Below are positions 21,675-32,089 of a stretch of 64,000 nucleotides of DNA, piece by piece; position 1 is the first letter of the stretch, and every line of letters begins with the position of its first letter. Where the stretch lies: NCBI GenBank assembly GCA_958510825.1, contig OY294044.1, positions 47,208,626 to 47,272,625 of the forward strand. The letters run 5' to 3'. This stretch comes from Brachypterus glaber (taxonomy: Eukaryota; Arthropoda; Insecta; Coleoptera; Kateretidae). Below the pieces are notes generated by a model. The model was not told where the DNA came from, searched no databases, and saw nothing but the letters and a program-made list of their open reading frames with translations. Made by a program: the position numbers and the translations under genes.

Positions 21675-23201
21675 CACTTGAGAGCAAAAAAAATCGATCC
21701 ACCTAAAAAATTCAAATATTTCGAAAACTACTAATTGAATTTGACTGATTCTTTTTTTTGTTCTAAAGCTTAAACATTCTCTACTTTTGTTTTTATTTAG
21801 AATGATTAAAAAGAGTATTTTCGTATTAACAGAAACAAAAAATGTACAACTATGTTTTTTTGCCCCATCTTCTGGGACTTGAATGGTACGCCACTGCAAC
21901 TGTTCATTAAATTGTTAGAGACTCTCTTATTGCCGCAGTTTTAATGAATATTTTCTTTTTTATTTTATTTATGTTTTTCTTCTGGTTTAGGAGATATCAA
22001 GATTGTCCTGAAAGTTTACATTTTTTCCTGTTAACTCAAAAAGTACTAAATCAGTAGAGTTGTTGTTTTTTATTTGAAGCTCAAGTCTTTTATTTCTTCT
22101 TCTAGAGTTTCTTCATCCTGGGGCAACGTTCTGTTGCCGTCTGACGGTGGCTCAACGGTGATTTCACAGAACCGCCACCGAATGGAATGACCCTATTTTT
22201 TTCTTTTACTCATGTTTATCAAACCTATTTTTATGTTTTTGATAAACTTGATTAGAAGACAAACGTAACTCGGTTAACCTTCAAAAATAAAGCACAGCAT
22301 CAATCAAGTTCATGTAGTACTTTTTGAGTTAACTGAAAAAATTACAACTTTCAGGAAAATCCTGATATCTCCTAAATCAGAAGTAAACATAAAAAAACAA
22401 ACCAGCTGAATAGTTGCAAGCACCTTGTCAAAACATCGGCACTAGGCACTAATTTGAAACGTTATGAAAAGGAAAGTTGAGTGATCACGTGAATAGGCAA
22501 TCATTAATACACCTGCATAAGTTTGAAGTCTGTATCTCCAAAACGTTTTATTCTAGCAAAAAAACTGCATATAGCATTTTTAATAGGGATCAAAAACAGC
22601 CATCATTTAAAATATAATTTTTTGAAATCGGGTTATAAATGAGATACGCTAAAAAAACATTTTACTGCTTATACTGCCAATATCTCGAAAACAATGCATT
22701 TTAGGAAAAAGCAGTTTGTAACATTTTTGATCAATTTAAAATAATCATATAAGAGCTAAATTAATAAAATACAATTATAATTGCCTTAATTATAACCAAA
22801 AAAAGCGAAAAATAGGACTTGTATCCCATTCTTACCTCCTTACCTCCAATCGTTTACCCCAAAATCTAGTCAGCTCTTCAAAATACGTTAAAAAACAATA
22901 TGCAAAAAACCGTTTGTAGATATCTTATTTAGAAATGGAATTATCGAGTTTACAGACACAGACAGACGGACGAAAATTTTTTTTTATTGATTTCTACTCA
23001 GAAACGTCTAAAACGTCGAGAAATGTGAAAAAAACATGGCCAAAGATTTTGACTTTTCGGCGAAGATTTCAATAGTAGGTATAGAATGTTTAAGATTTAA
23101 AGCAAAAAAAGAATCAGTGAAATCCATTAAGTAGTTTTTGAAATATTTGAATTTGAAAAATGGCAATTTTTTAGATGGATCGATTTTTTTGCTCTCAAGT
23201 G
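21675..23201. mobile_element. TA-flanked inverted-repeat element, 1527 bp
   Basis: The left end CACTTGAGAGCAAAAAAAAT and the right end ATTTTTTTGCTCTCAAGTG are inverted with TA outside. The arms extend about 130 bp through CGATCCA, AATTCAAATATTTC and AAACATTCT. A second inverted pair lies inside (about 21975-22060 and 22305-22390, sharing AGGAGATATCA and GTTAACTCAAAAAGTACT), flanking a GC-richer core (22110-22180). No convincing transposase; Tc1/mariner-like by its ends. Confidence 0.75.
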
Positions 23202-23318
23202 TAATTAAGCTGTAATTTTTTTCTTGTATTTCTATTTTTTTTTTTTTGTAAAATTTTGCCATTTAATCGGAAGTATTGTTTTGTTGCCAGTAGTATTCAT
23301 TCTCAATTATTGTTCCAG

Positions 23319-23547
23319 GTCTCCCAATGGTACGAACTGGTAGTGTTCACGGCCAGCATGGAGATCTACGGCGCGGCGGTGGCCGACCGACTCGACGCCG
23401 GCCGCAACATCTTGCACCGTCGCTTCTATCGGCAACACTGCACGCCCGATATGGGTGCCTATACGAAAGATCTGAGCGCCATCTGCAACGATCTTTCCAG
23501 CGTGTTCATTTTGGACAATAGTCCGGGTGCCTATCGGGCATATCCTG
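23319..23547 (+). CDS. CTDNEP1: Dullard/CTDNEP1 phosphatase, exon 2 of 3 visible
   Basis: Follows a TTGTTCCAG acceptor in phase 0 and ends at TATCCTG before GTAAGG in phase 1; 76 codons plus one base. It encodes [34 protein letters not shown] and [14 protein letters not shown]. These carry HAD motif II (Thr in VVFTAS), the lysine-bearing region TKDLS (motif III) and motif IV (ILDNSP), so all catalytic motifs of the phosphatase are present between this exon and the previous one. Its GC content is strikingly high for the region. It sits about 120 bp downstream of a 1.5-kb inverted-repeat transposon. Confidence 0.96.
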
Positions 23548-24017
23548 GTAAGGAATTTATTTTTTAAACGGCCATACTTGAAAGTTTGTTTTTTTAGTAT
23601 TCATTTTTTAAGATAACGGAGTCATGTACCACAAGTAAAACAAAAAAATGCATAAACACTTTTGGTCCATTGAGGGTAGGCAGGTTCAGTTCATTAATGT
23701 TGATTTGTCTATCTAAAAGTCTACCTAAAACAAAGCTAATTGTAAACAAACCACTATAGCGGTGAGGTGGCGGGGAGGTCTAAAAAATAGTGCGCCGAAA
23801 CTACCTCTTTGCTGGTTTTTTACTAGCTTCTTATCTCGTTTTTAAAATTAGACTCGTCCATCAAAGACGTAATTTTTGGCATTGACCAAATTAATTCTAC
23901 ACTGACAAATAAAACTGTCTAATTCAAAAAGCAAGGCGCTTTTTTCCGCTGTTGCCAAGCCGTACATGAGCGGCGTTGCCGATAAGCATTAAAATTCCCT
24001 AAAATATAAGAATACAA
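23548..24017. other. Start of the second Dullard intron, no gene
   Basis: The donor GTAAGG is followed by AT-rich sequence. Two CGTTGCC-containing GC-richer patches (about 23930-23985 and 24538) do not form a frame. Confidence 0.4.
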
Positions 24018-24932
24018 TATTTTAAACAGACTATTTCACAAACAATATATAGGCCAATCAAAACCTAGCATTTTTAGTTTCTTGATCAATCAGATCAAAA
24101 TGAATCTGCTAATTTTTGCACATGTGCAATTATCACTTGGTTACTATGGAAACAAGAAACTGACAGTTACTGACATCTTAATAAATGTTATATTTTTGCA
24201 AAATGTGTTTTTAATTTGTGAAGCTTACCTTTAGTTGATTTATTTTTATTGATAAGCAATATAAATGCTTATTTTATTACCAAAACATCCTAGGTATAAA
24301 CCCTAATTAATTTCAGATAATATATTATATTTTATGCACTTTCCATCTTAAAAGCTTTAAATCACTGATATTCATAAATTTTAACTTATTTAATTGAATC
24401 TTGGTATTAAAAACAGGCCACTCAAAACTAATTTAAACACTTATTTATTAAAAATATATTTACAGTAAATAAGTAAATAATTTACTTCTTTTAAATGACG
24501 GAAATCAAAACCTCAAATGACTGCGCTGGTACCAGTACAGCGTTGCCAAACTTTATTATAAACCGATCGCAAATTGTTTTTTACGGCTGGAAACAACCGT
24601 TATTTTATTTCTTTTCAGTTAAAAACTAAACTTTTTAAACAAAAACAGCAATGATTTTTATTTAAATGCTAAAATATATAATAACAACTATTTTATTGGA
24701 ATAATCTCAAGCATAAAATATCCCTCAAGCAAAGTTTAGACTTGCCAACATTCGCGAACAAGTGAACATCGTGGTTTTAAAAAGAAAATTTGAGATTTAA
24801 AATTTTAATTATAGTTGTAAAGTAATTTCGTTGTTTAGTTCTTAAATTTTTAATTTAAATATGAAACAACATTAAACATGGTAAAATTATATACTTCCTT
24901 ATTTTGTTTGTGAAATAGTCTTTTAAAATACC
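24018..24932. repeat. Inverted 15-bp pair around about 0.9 kb
   Basis: GACTATTTCACAAAC at about 24028 and its exact inverse near 24908, with TATTTTAAA on the outer side of both. It could be the ends of a decayed DNA element. The interior has no recognisable frame. Confidence 0.35.
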
Positions 24933-24992
24933 ATTCGTGCATGTTGAATTATACATAATTTTTTTACTGTATATAAAACATTTTGCTTAAGA

Positions 24993-25075
24993 AATTGTTT
25001 TCGTGCATTTTTCATCAAAATTCCTCGACCTGCGGTTTCGGAATTTTGTAACACGAAAAATGCACTCAAACAATT
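24993..25075. repeat. Hairpin with about 33-bp arms
   Basis: AATTGTTTTCGTGCATTTTT with ATCAAAATTCC pairs with GGAATTTTGT and AAAAATGCACTCAAACAATT. The loop is TCGACCTGCGGTTTC. It is followed at once by the 25078-25226 repeat. Confidence 0.6.
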
Positions 25076-25077
25076 GC

Positions 25078-25226
25078 CGAACATTTGCACGAAAAACGTC
25101 AAGCGATAGGCTTTTGTCTGTTGCCAACACAAAAGAAAAAAAAAGTAGAGACCTCTTATGGGCATATAAGAACACGAAAATTGCGTGTGATTATGAGCTT
25201 ATAATAGTCGCAAAATAGAAAAACTA
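25078..25226. repeat. Dispersed repeat, copy 2
   Basis: Same-orientation match to 20098-20230, with about 20 extra bases. Confidence 0.65.
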
Positions 25227-25321
25227 TTTATTTATAAAAAATTTTCACGTTTCGTGATTTTATCGGTTAGTGACGGTTTCTTAAAATCGCTGTCACGACC
25301 CATCTTTAATCTAAATATCTA

Positions 25322-27982
25322 CAGGGTGTATCAGAACTCACGTTAAAAAAATTACATATGTACTTATACAGCAATAAAAAGAAATTGAGCAAAATTTCAG
25401 AGGGGGTGTATGTATGAAATTTTGAGATAAGAACGTTTTGTTTCCACCAATCCCAGAAGCTGTTACAATTACCTATAATAGTGGGTAAATCGCCCAATTG
25501 GTTTCTATGGAAACATACCAGTAGTTAAAGGTATGCATTTTGAAAGTTTGATGAGAATGTCAAATTGAAATTTTTCATATGACAATTTGTCAAAAATATT
25601 TTTTAAGATGTAAACTGTTATATTACTGGAAGTTTATGGATTTTTTAACTTTATTGTAATCATTTTGTAAAGTTAAGTGTTTTTTCTTTGTGGTAATCCT
25701 ATTTTAATTTTTAGGTCCAAATTAAGAACCGCTGAATAATTATAAATTTTACATGTGCACATAAACTGCAATGGAAAATGTACTATTTAAAATATATATC
25801 GACAGACAAATGTTTAAAATGCCCCTCAATACATACGATTAAAAAAGTAGAAAACCAATATACCAAATTTTAGTTTAATGAGTTTTTTTAGGTTTTTTTT
25901 TATTTAATAGGTAGGATTATTATTAATAAAATATAAATATAAATAATAAATCACTTAAGAAACGTGTTTAATAGTTTATTTCGTTACAATTATTAAAAAA
26001 GTTCAAACTAAGTAAATAAATATCATACTAATGTTATGATCCGAATATTTTATATGTAGTTAAAATTTTAAAATAATATTTCTTTAATATTGCGCTATGA
26101 TACAATCTGGCTTCACGAGATTCGGCTTCGGTAAAGTTCGGTTTGACCTAAATTACATCGGACCCCTCCTCGGTAATTCTTGTCGGTATAACTTAAAAGT
26201 TGTCTAGTAGTCCAAATTGTTTATACAAATTTAATTTATGGTTAAAATGATCGTTTCAGATGTCAGAAATAGCAATTAGTTTGCAAATTGATGAGACTGA
26301 AACTCTTTTGTCGGGGTAATTAAATATGCGCGGTATCTTTGTAGATATTTTGCGCTAATAGCATTGTCAAATAAATTTAACTAGTGACCTTCTTATTAGC
26401 TATATAAACTCATGAAAAGATTCATTTTTATCCAGTTTTAGTTAGACTGCCTCCACGCCAGTTTCAAAAGTGAAAATGTAATTTCTGTGAGAATTGATTT
26501 TGAGATTTATTCTTGAATTAAAAATAGTTTTTAAACTTAGAAAAATTTTGAGACTCGTTTTATCAGACATAAAAATAATTTTGGACACTTATAAATATTG
26601 ATAGTATGAACACTGATAGAAATTTTGACGAATATTAATTAACTTTGAAAAATATTTTGTAAAATAATTTAAATGACTTATACGAACCAGTTTTAATATA
26701 CACTAAGAAAAATGTGGAAAATAAATTGGGATTTGAAAATGATTGCGAATAGTTGGGATTTCAAACATAGAATGTTTTAAGTTAGTAGTATTTAATGGAA
26801 AACTAATATATAATGGAAATTAGAATTTAAGGGCTTTGCATAGAAATAGGACTTAGAAGTAAGAATTGATCTTTCATGTTCTTGGAGAATTTATTCACAT
26901 TTATTTAATATATTATTCTTAAGTTAAGAAGAAATCGTTTTATCTGTTTCCTAAGCGCCGTCTCCTAGAATACCCGCTCCCGAATAAAGTGATAAGTGGT
27001 TAAGTATATTCTCCGCTCGGGTATACTTTAAATACGATAGAAGATTGTATGGCCAACCTAACTGAGTAAGTTAAAATAAAAGTTAAAATTAACTGCTCGG
27101 CTATAACCGAAATATATACCACTTCACTAAATTAGTGAAGAATTCGACATCACTACATTAGTAGAAAAATATATATATTAGAAAAAATCCCCTTCACTAC
27201 ACTAATAAATAAATTAATATCTAGTCCGCTGAGGTATACATGTTTTAATCTTGTCAATTAGTTATCTTTATTTACAGAATACAAGTCTTAAAAGGCCGAT
27301 CTGTAACAGTTGGGCCAACGAGAAACTATCCTTGTTGCTCGATGTTACACATTTTCAATCAGTAATAGGGATTCCACACTATAATAGTTAAATTGACTTC
27401 TTCTTTCATCCAGTAAATTTTAACATTTAAAACAATTTTTTTTCTTTTTTATGTAAGTCCCATTTTAATTATTTACTTTTTTATAAATAAGACTAAAGGG
27501 AGTTTAAAAATATTTCCTTAAATAGTATCCCATTTAAGTGTATGTGCACATGTAAAACTTTCAATTATTCAACCGTTCTAAATTAAGACCTAAAATTAAA
27601 AGTAGGATTATAACAAAGAAAAACACTTAAGAAATTTAGAAAATTATTACAATAAAGTTAAAAAACCAAATCTTCCAGTAATGTAACAGTTTACATCTTA
27701 AAAAATATTTTTGACAAATGTCATATGAAAAATTTCAATTTGAAATTGTCATCAAACTTTCAAAATGCATACCTTCAGCTACTGGTATGTTTCCATAGAA
27801 ACCAAATGGGCCATGTATCCACTTTTATAGGTAATTGTAACAGCTTCTGGGATTGGTGGAAACAAAACGTTCTTATCTCAAAATTTCATACATACACCCC
27901 CCTCTCAAATTTTGCTCAATTTCTTTTTATTGCTGTATAAGTACATATGTAATTTTTTTAACGTGAGTTCTGATACACCCTG
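25322..27982. mobile_element. TA-flanked element, 2661 bp, with about 460-bp inverted repeats
   Basis: The ends CAGGGTGTATCAGAACTCAC and its exact reverse complement, each with TA outside. The arms (25322-25785 and 27525-27982) pair almost throughout, including GCAATAAAAAGAAATTGAGC, GTTTCTATGGAAACATACCA and ATGTGCACAT. The 1.7-kb centre lacks any long frame. It includes a promoter-like stretch (TATATAAAC near 26400) and repeated TTAGTGAAG/CACTAA motifs (about 27120-27210). Non-autonomous, Tc1/mariner-type by its ends. Confidence 0.8.
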
Positions 27983-28070
27983 TATATCTGTGATCTATAT
28001 TTTCTTTAACTGGACTAGTTTTGGTGCATTCTGTTACCTTAATTTTTAGGAGTACACTAAAAATAGTTAA

Positions 28071-28414
28071 CACGTTCGCTACCAGGGGTATATTTGAGTT
28101 TCGACCCCACAGACCAAGCATACGTACAAACAAGACACAACTACTACTACTAGCCCACACAAGTCTTGGATTTAGGGGATGCTTAATTAAGTAGAATAGT
28201 ACGAGGTTAGCTAACTAACGGTATCAGCCATGCACAGACCACGCGTCCCTTATATGAGCCTCACCTTCCTACATATCACGTTAAAACCGCCCTCTTAGAT
28301 CGTTGCTTTTTAACCGACCATTTAATATAGCAAGATCGTCGGCTCATATATGAGACATCGGTCTATTTGAAAAATTGTCGTGGCTCATATATAAGCCGCT
28401 TGTGATCGAACGTG
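28071..28414. mobile_element. piggyBac-like MITE, CACGTTCG ends, 344 bp
   Basis: CACGTTCGCT and ...GATCGAACGTG are inverted, with TTAA on both sides (28067-28070 and 28415-28418). The interior has CTCATATATGAG-like palindromes and a SINE fragment at 28141-28210. Non-coding. Confidence 0.8.
28141..28210 (+). mobile_element. 5'-truncated SINE fragment
   Basis: Seventy bases match the 3' body of the SINE at 12783-13044 with few differences (TAGCCCACACAAGT, GGGGATGCTTAATTAAGTAG, AATAGTACGAGGTTA). It ends in a short CTAA repeat. Confidence 0.7.
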
Positions 28415-28465
28415 TTAACTAGGTTTTCCTATAACAGAAAAAACAATAACAATGTCATCAAAATA

Positions 28466-29243
28466 CCACTTTAGAGAAAAACTTTAAAGGGAAAAGTTGT
28501 GTGGTTTTTAAAAAGGCACATATTAAAAATATTTTGAAATATACATGATGGTCCTCCTAGGGTGTGTAACATCTGACTTAATTTTTTTAAATGAAATGGT
28601 ATATTTTTTATTATGTCATCTTACTTGTCATAAAAATACTTTTATTTTAATCATATTATATGGGTTATTGAGATATATTTTTTTTTTTGAGAAAAAATGC
28701 ATTTTTAGTGATGAGATAAAACCTGCTTCAATTGTTTTACTTTTTGTCAAAAATTAATAAAATTTTGCAAGTAAGTGTATCTAATTACTTTATGTACAAA
28801 AAATAAAATGTTTTATGCAGGGCGTTCAAAATTAATATTTAAACTTTTGGATTTTCAAACATAAAAAAATCAATTTTTTTGAATGGAATGCTATATTTTT
28901 TATTTGCTCATTAAATGTAGAATGAAATTCTACATTTAATATTATAGTATTCCATTAAAAAAATTGATTAAATTAATAAAATTCTACATTAATATACCCA
29001 TATAATATGATATTAAAATAAAGGTATTTTTATGACAAGTAAGGTGACATAATAAAAAATATACCATTCCATTTAATAAAATTAAGTCGGATGTTACCCA
29101 CCCTAGGAGGACCATCCTGTATATTTCAAAATATTTTTAGAATGTGCCTTTTTTAAAACCATACAACCTTTCCCTTTAAAGTTTTTCTCTAAATTGGATA
29201 CTTTTCTATATATCGACCGAGTCGGCTTCGTTGAGACACCCTG
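28466..29243. mobile_element. Palindromic element, left arm truncated, with a second palindrome in its loop
   Basis: The right end (CGACCGAGTCGGCTTCGTTG then AGACACCCTG followed by TA) matches the complete 142-bp relative at 46107-46248. The left arm begins only at TACCACTTTAGAGAAAAACT, so about 55 bp are lost. Between the arms a separate TA-flanked palindrome (28544-29119) has inserted at the centre of symmetry, next to matching TTTTGAAATA flanks. Confidence 0.7.
28544..29119. mobile_element. TA-flanked snap-back element, 576 bp
   Basis: CATGATGGTCCTCCTAGGGT and the inverse of CAGGATGGTCCTCCTAGGGT, with TA outside. The arms continue about 120 bp (TAATTTTTTTAAATG, GGTATATTTTTTATTATGTC, CATAAAAATAC). 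It is the inner member of the nested palindrome. Confidence 0.75.
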
Positions 29244-29318
29244 TATATTTTTACATAATATATATTTTTTAAATAAAATCTGTAATTAATAATAATATAA
29301 ATATATGTTTTATTTCAG

Positions 29319-29464
29319 ATAATGCTATTCCTATAAAATCGTGGTTCTCGGACCCAGGGGATGTGGCGTTGCTGAACCTACTGCCGGTGCTCGACGCGTT
29401 ACGCTTCACTGCCGACGTGCGATCGGTCCTGTCGCGGAACCTGCACCTGCACAAGCTTTGGTAG
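29319..29464 (+). CDS. CTDNEP1: Dullard/CTDNEP1 phosphatase, last exon
   Basis: Acceptor TTTATTTCAG, phase 1 (G from the previous exon plus AT completes the Asp codon). It encodes [40 protein letters not shown] and the terminal NLHLHKLW, then TAG at 29462-29464. The C-terminus matches animal CTDNEP1, where the NLHxHxLW end is nearly invariant. No frame defect is visible in any of the three exons, so the gene looks functional. Candidate poly(A) signals AATAAA lie at 29484-29489 and 29542-29547. Confidence 0.96.
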
Positions 29465-30673
29465 AGTGTCTAGACAATTTAGAAATAAATTTAAAATTTT
29501 TGACTATTAGAAAAATTTTACTAACGGTAAGCAAATACTTTAATAAACATTATTTGGGCGGGGGTAACTTTGCTGTAAATAACACGCTTTACTAAAAAAA
29601 GATAACCGTACAATACTTACATAACACATAGTACAATACTTTAAAAAAATGGAGTGAAAAAAAACTGCAGAAATAAATTCACAAATAACAAAATTTGCAA
29701 GAGAAAACGCATAATTTAAAACTTTTAGAATAACAATAAAAATTATAACAAGAAAATTACTTTGCATAAAAAATATTTCGCAACGCGATGCGATGTGAAA
29801 TCTTGGCGAAGCAATTGGCTTGCGAATATTCTTTTTTGGCAAACTGATTTCTACGAAGTTTTTGCCGCGAAAGTTCTTTTTTATTCTCAAAAAATGGTCT
29901 AAAGGAAATCGGAAACTGGAAAACATGTATCTAAGATGTGATGCATTATCTCCCAATTTTCCTATATAAAAAAAAACATATTTTTGAAAAAACGTAATAG
30001 AAGGATTTATAAAAAACAGGCGCTCATTTTTAGAGCCTTTATAATAGACTTAAAGTTCAAAATGTTATAACTGTTTTTAATCAATATAATTATAAAATTT
30101 ATACATAGGGGCCATAACATGCTCAAAGACATATATTATGGTACATTGTGGATTTTTTAAGCATTTTACATTGAACAGTGCTCAAAGACAGGTTTCTGAT
30201 ACACATTGTTCTAAAAGTTGTCATACTCTGGATATTTGAAGTTTTTTAATTTTCAAAGATTCAGTTTATGGTTTTTTATATATAGACTATATAATATAGT
30301 AGATTTTTTTAATGGTATCAGGATAAAGTTATGCAAAAAAGTATATTAAACTTGTTTAGTTCCAATCAGATATATATTTTTTTATTTTATTATGTTGTTA
30401 AGCATAAAATTTTTTGTACCTCATAAACATTATGTAAGGTATTGTTCAACTGGTAAAGTTGATTTTCAAGTTTAAAGCAAGAAACTTATGTGCGCGTGTA
30501 AACAATTCCTGTAAATGATTGGCTTAAACTATGCTCTGGTACAAACATTTCCTTGCCTACTAACATAATAAAATTTTAAGTAAATCGAACAGGTCAACGT
30601 TTAAATGTCATTCTCACAGAGCAAGAAACATAAATTCATTTAAAAATTGAGTCACAAAACAACAAAGTATGTA
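29465..30673. other. Dullard 3' flank, no gene supported
   Basis: The first 100 bases carry two AATAAA signals and are probably 3' UTR. The rest is AT-rich. A 138-codon minus-strand frame at 29540-29956 has no family resemblance and composition-driven residues, so it is not called. Confidence 0.5.
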
Positions 30674-30705
30674 TTTATTATTCCATCAATCTATTTTCTA
30701 ATCAT

Positions 30706-30780
30706 CGTACAGAGTGATATTGGTAGACTGACAGTTTCGGGCTGCTGGCCCTCTTCAGTACCAAGAGTCAACTCTGCACG
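30706..30780 (-). ncRNA. Type I hammerhead ribozyme (Penelope/retrozyme-like), minus strand
   Basis: Read on the minus strand: stem I 5' side CGTGCAGAGT, internal loop TGACTC, TTGGTA; core CTGAAGA; stem II GGGC-CAGCA-GCCC; core GAA; stem III ACT-GTC-AGT; cleavage base C; stem I 3' side TACCAA, loop TATC, ACTCTGTACG. All invariant core bases (C3 U4 G5 A6 G8 A9, G12 A13 A14, A15.1-U16.1, and C17 in a GUC triplet) are present. Stem I forms 6 bp plus a 10-bp outer helix with one G-U pair. The predicted cut lies between 30726 and 30725 on the minus strand. The tiny stem III and looped stem I match hammerheads of Penelope-like elements. Self-cleavage is inferred. Confidence 0.82.
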
Positions 30781-30915
30781 CTGATTAAGAAGTCTCCAGA
30801 CTAGGAGAGGTATGAGTAGTTGTCTACATTTAGCAATAGATGGCGCACAAGTCTACATCAATCTAATGGCTATATTCCTTTTGCTAATAAAGTCTAAAAC
30901 CGTTTTCTTACTCAG

Positions 30916-30980
30916 CGTGCAGAGTTGACTCTTGGTACTGAAGAGGGCCAGCAGCCCGAAACTGTCAGTCTATCACTCTG
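30916..30980 (+). ncRNA. Type I hammerhead ribozyme, plus strand, stem I partly deleted
   Basis: This inverted twin of the 30706-30780 module has an identical core (CTGAAGA, GGGC-CAGCA-GCCC, GAA, ACT-GTC-AGT, C at 30970). Six bases of the stem I 3' side are missing, leaving TATC to pair with GGTA through one G-U, then the ACTCTG/CAGAGT outer helix. It would cut after 30970 if active, but is probably weaker than the minus-strand copy. Confidence 0.72.
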
Positions 30981-30997
30981 ATTGATGGAATAATAAA

Positions 30998-31380
30998 TTA
31001 ATATTTTTATAATTTTGTTAAAATTAAAAATTTCTGTCTTTAAAAAAGTATGTGTAAGTAGGTCGTATTTGGAATCTGTCATCTATATTTTTGGTATATT
31101 TGTGTGTAAAAATGTTTGAAATATTGCCAAGCAATAACAATTCACTAAAATCGTGAACTATCTCACAAACAGATTAAATACCACATAAAAATGTTTGTAC
31201 TTCTATACATTTTTTGTGAGATTTTTACATTGATTACCAAAACTTAGTAAGTACTTGCATAAATATATATTTTTGGCGTTTTCAATATGCTATCGAACCT
31301 ATATTTTTTATTTTGTTTAAATGCCAAATTTTCTGGCTCACTGCGTCGTAGTTGTTGCAAAAACCACGTTTTTATATAAC
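30998..31380. other. No gene
   Basis: AT-rich flank with no recognised motif. Confidence 0.35.
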
Positions 31381-31406
31381 ATAATATTATATTATATTAT
31401 ATTATT
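31381..31406. repeat. (ATATT)n microsatellite
   Basis: Five or six units of a 5-base ATATT repeat next to the 31418 hairpin element. Confidence 0.8.
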
Positions 31407-31417
31407 GTTTTTTTTTT

Positions 31418-31667
31418 TTATTTTTGGGGAATAAGGCTTGGATCTGACTAAAATTGTCATCTAATTTTGCTGTGACGTTTCAACGATGGATTTTCGTTGT
31501 TTTCGAACCTATAAAAATATATTTAAGTATAGAAAAATTACAATTGTTTAATGATTTATTTCCAATAAAGGTTCGAAAACGACGAAAATCCATCGTCGAA
31601 ACGTCACAGCAAAATTAGATAACAATTTTAGTCAGATCCAAAGCCGTATTCCCCAAAAATAAAAAAC
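31418..31667. mobile_element. Snap-back hairpin element, about 250 bp
   Basis: The arms of about 105 bp share ATTTTTGGGGAATA, GGATCTGAC, AATTTTGCTGTGACGTTTC and GGATTTTCGT with their reverse complements. The loop of about 40 bp is AT-rich. The ends are T- and A-tracts. Confidence 0.75.
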
Positions 31668-32087
31668 TTAAATTATACAAATCGGGCAAAAACCTTCAAT
31701 TGAATATAGTATTATTATACGAGTATTTTTTGTGAAATCAAACATATCTATAATGATTATGCTTCTTATAGAAGAGTAACAATCTCGGTAATAATACTAA
31801 TTAGCACCTTTATGTCTAGAGAACAGAGATTAATATTAAAACTCTTATATTACAAACATTGTTTTGTCACCTGAAGAACAGGGGTGGTAAAAAAATGGGT
31901 AGCCCAAAAAAAACTGGGTTAGAAGCAAAAAAATACCAGTGGTTTTTACTGTTTTTTTTAGTACATTGTTAAAAAACTTGGGCTTTTGTCAGTCCTTCTA
32001 AAGAATAAGATATTAAAATCTGAAGATGTAGTATGGTCATAATAGCAAGCAGTTTCCATAGCTTTTCAACGAGTGTTCATGATCAAG
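31668..32087. other. No gene
   Basis: No frame, repeat or inverted ends recognised. Confidence 0.35.
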
Positions 32088-32089
32088 TA

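Larger units (their letters stand above)
30674..30997. mobile_element. Inverted-repeat retroelement relic carrying two hammerhead ribozymes
   Basis: The ends TTATTATTCCATCAATC and its inverse enclose two inverted copies of an about 85-bp module. The left copy has an extra 18 bp (30692-30709) and an extra 6 bp. Between the modules is about 130 bp of unrelated sequence. The modules contain the hammerhead motifs described next. Hammerheads of this form are known from Penelope-like retroelements and from small animal retrozymes. No reverse-transcriptase frame is nearby, so this would be a non-autonomous or truncated copy. Confidence 0.6.

Noticed and set aside
26034..27309. Solo LTR with TGTTA...TAACA ends inside the 25322-27982 element
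   Set aside because: A TATA-like box and AATAAA are present, but the flanks show no target duplication and no primer-binding or polypurine sequence.
29540..29956. 138-codon minus-strand open frame
   Set aside because: It is the longest frame outside recognised elements, but its residues are driven by AT content (F, I, S, N, K), no family pattern is visible and it lies in the 3' flank of Dullard.
31571..31620. Possible third hammerhead (GTCGAAACGTC near 31595)
   Set aside because: A stem-II-like GACGA/TCGTC and GAAAC are present, but the CTGANGA half of the core is missing on either strand.
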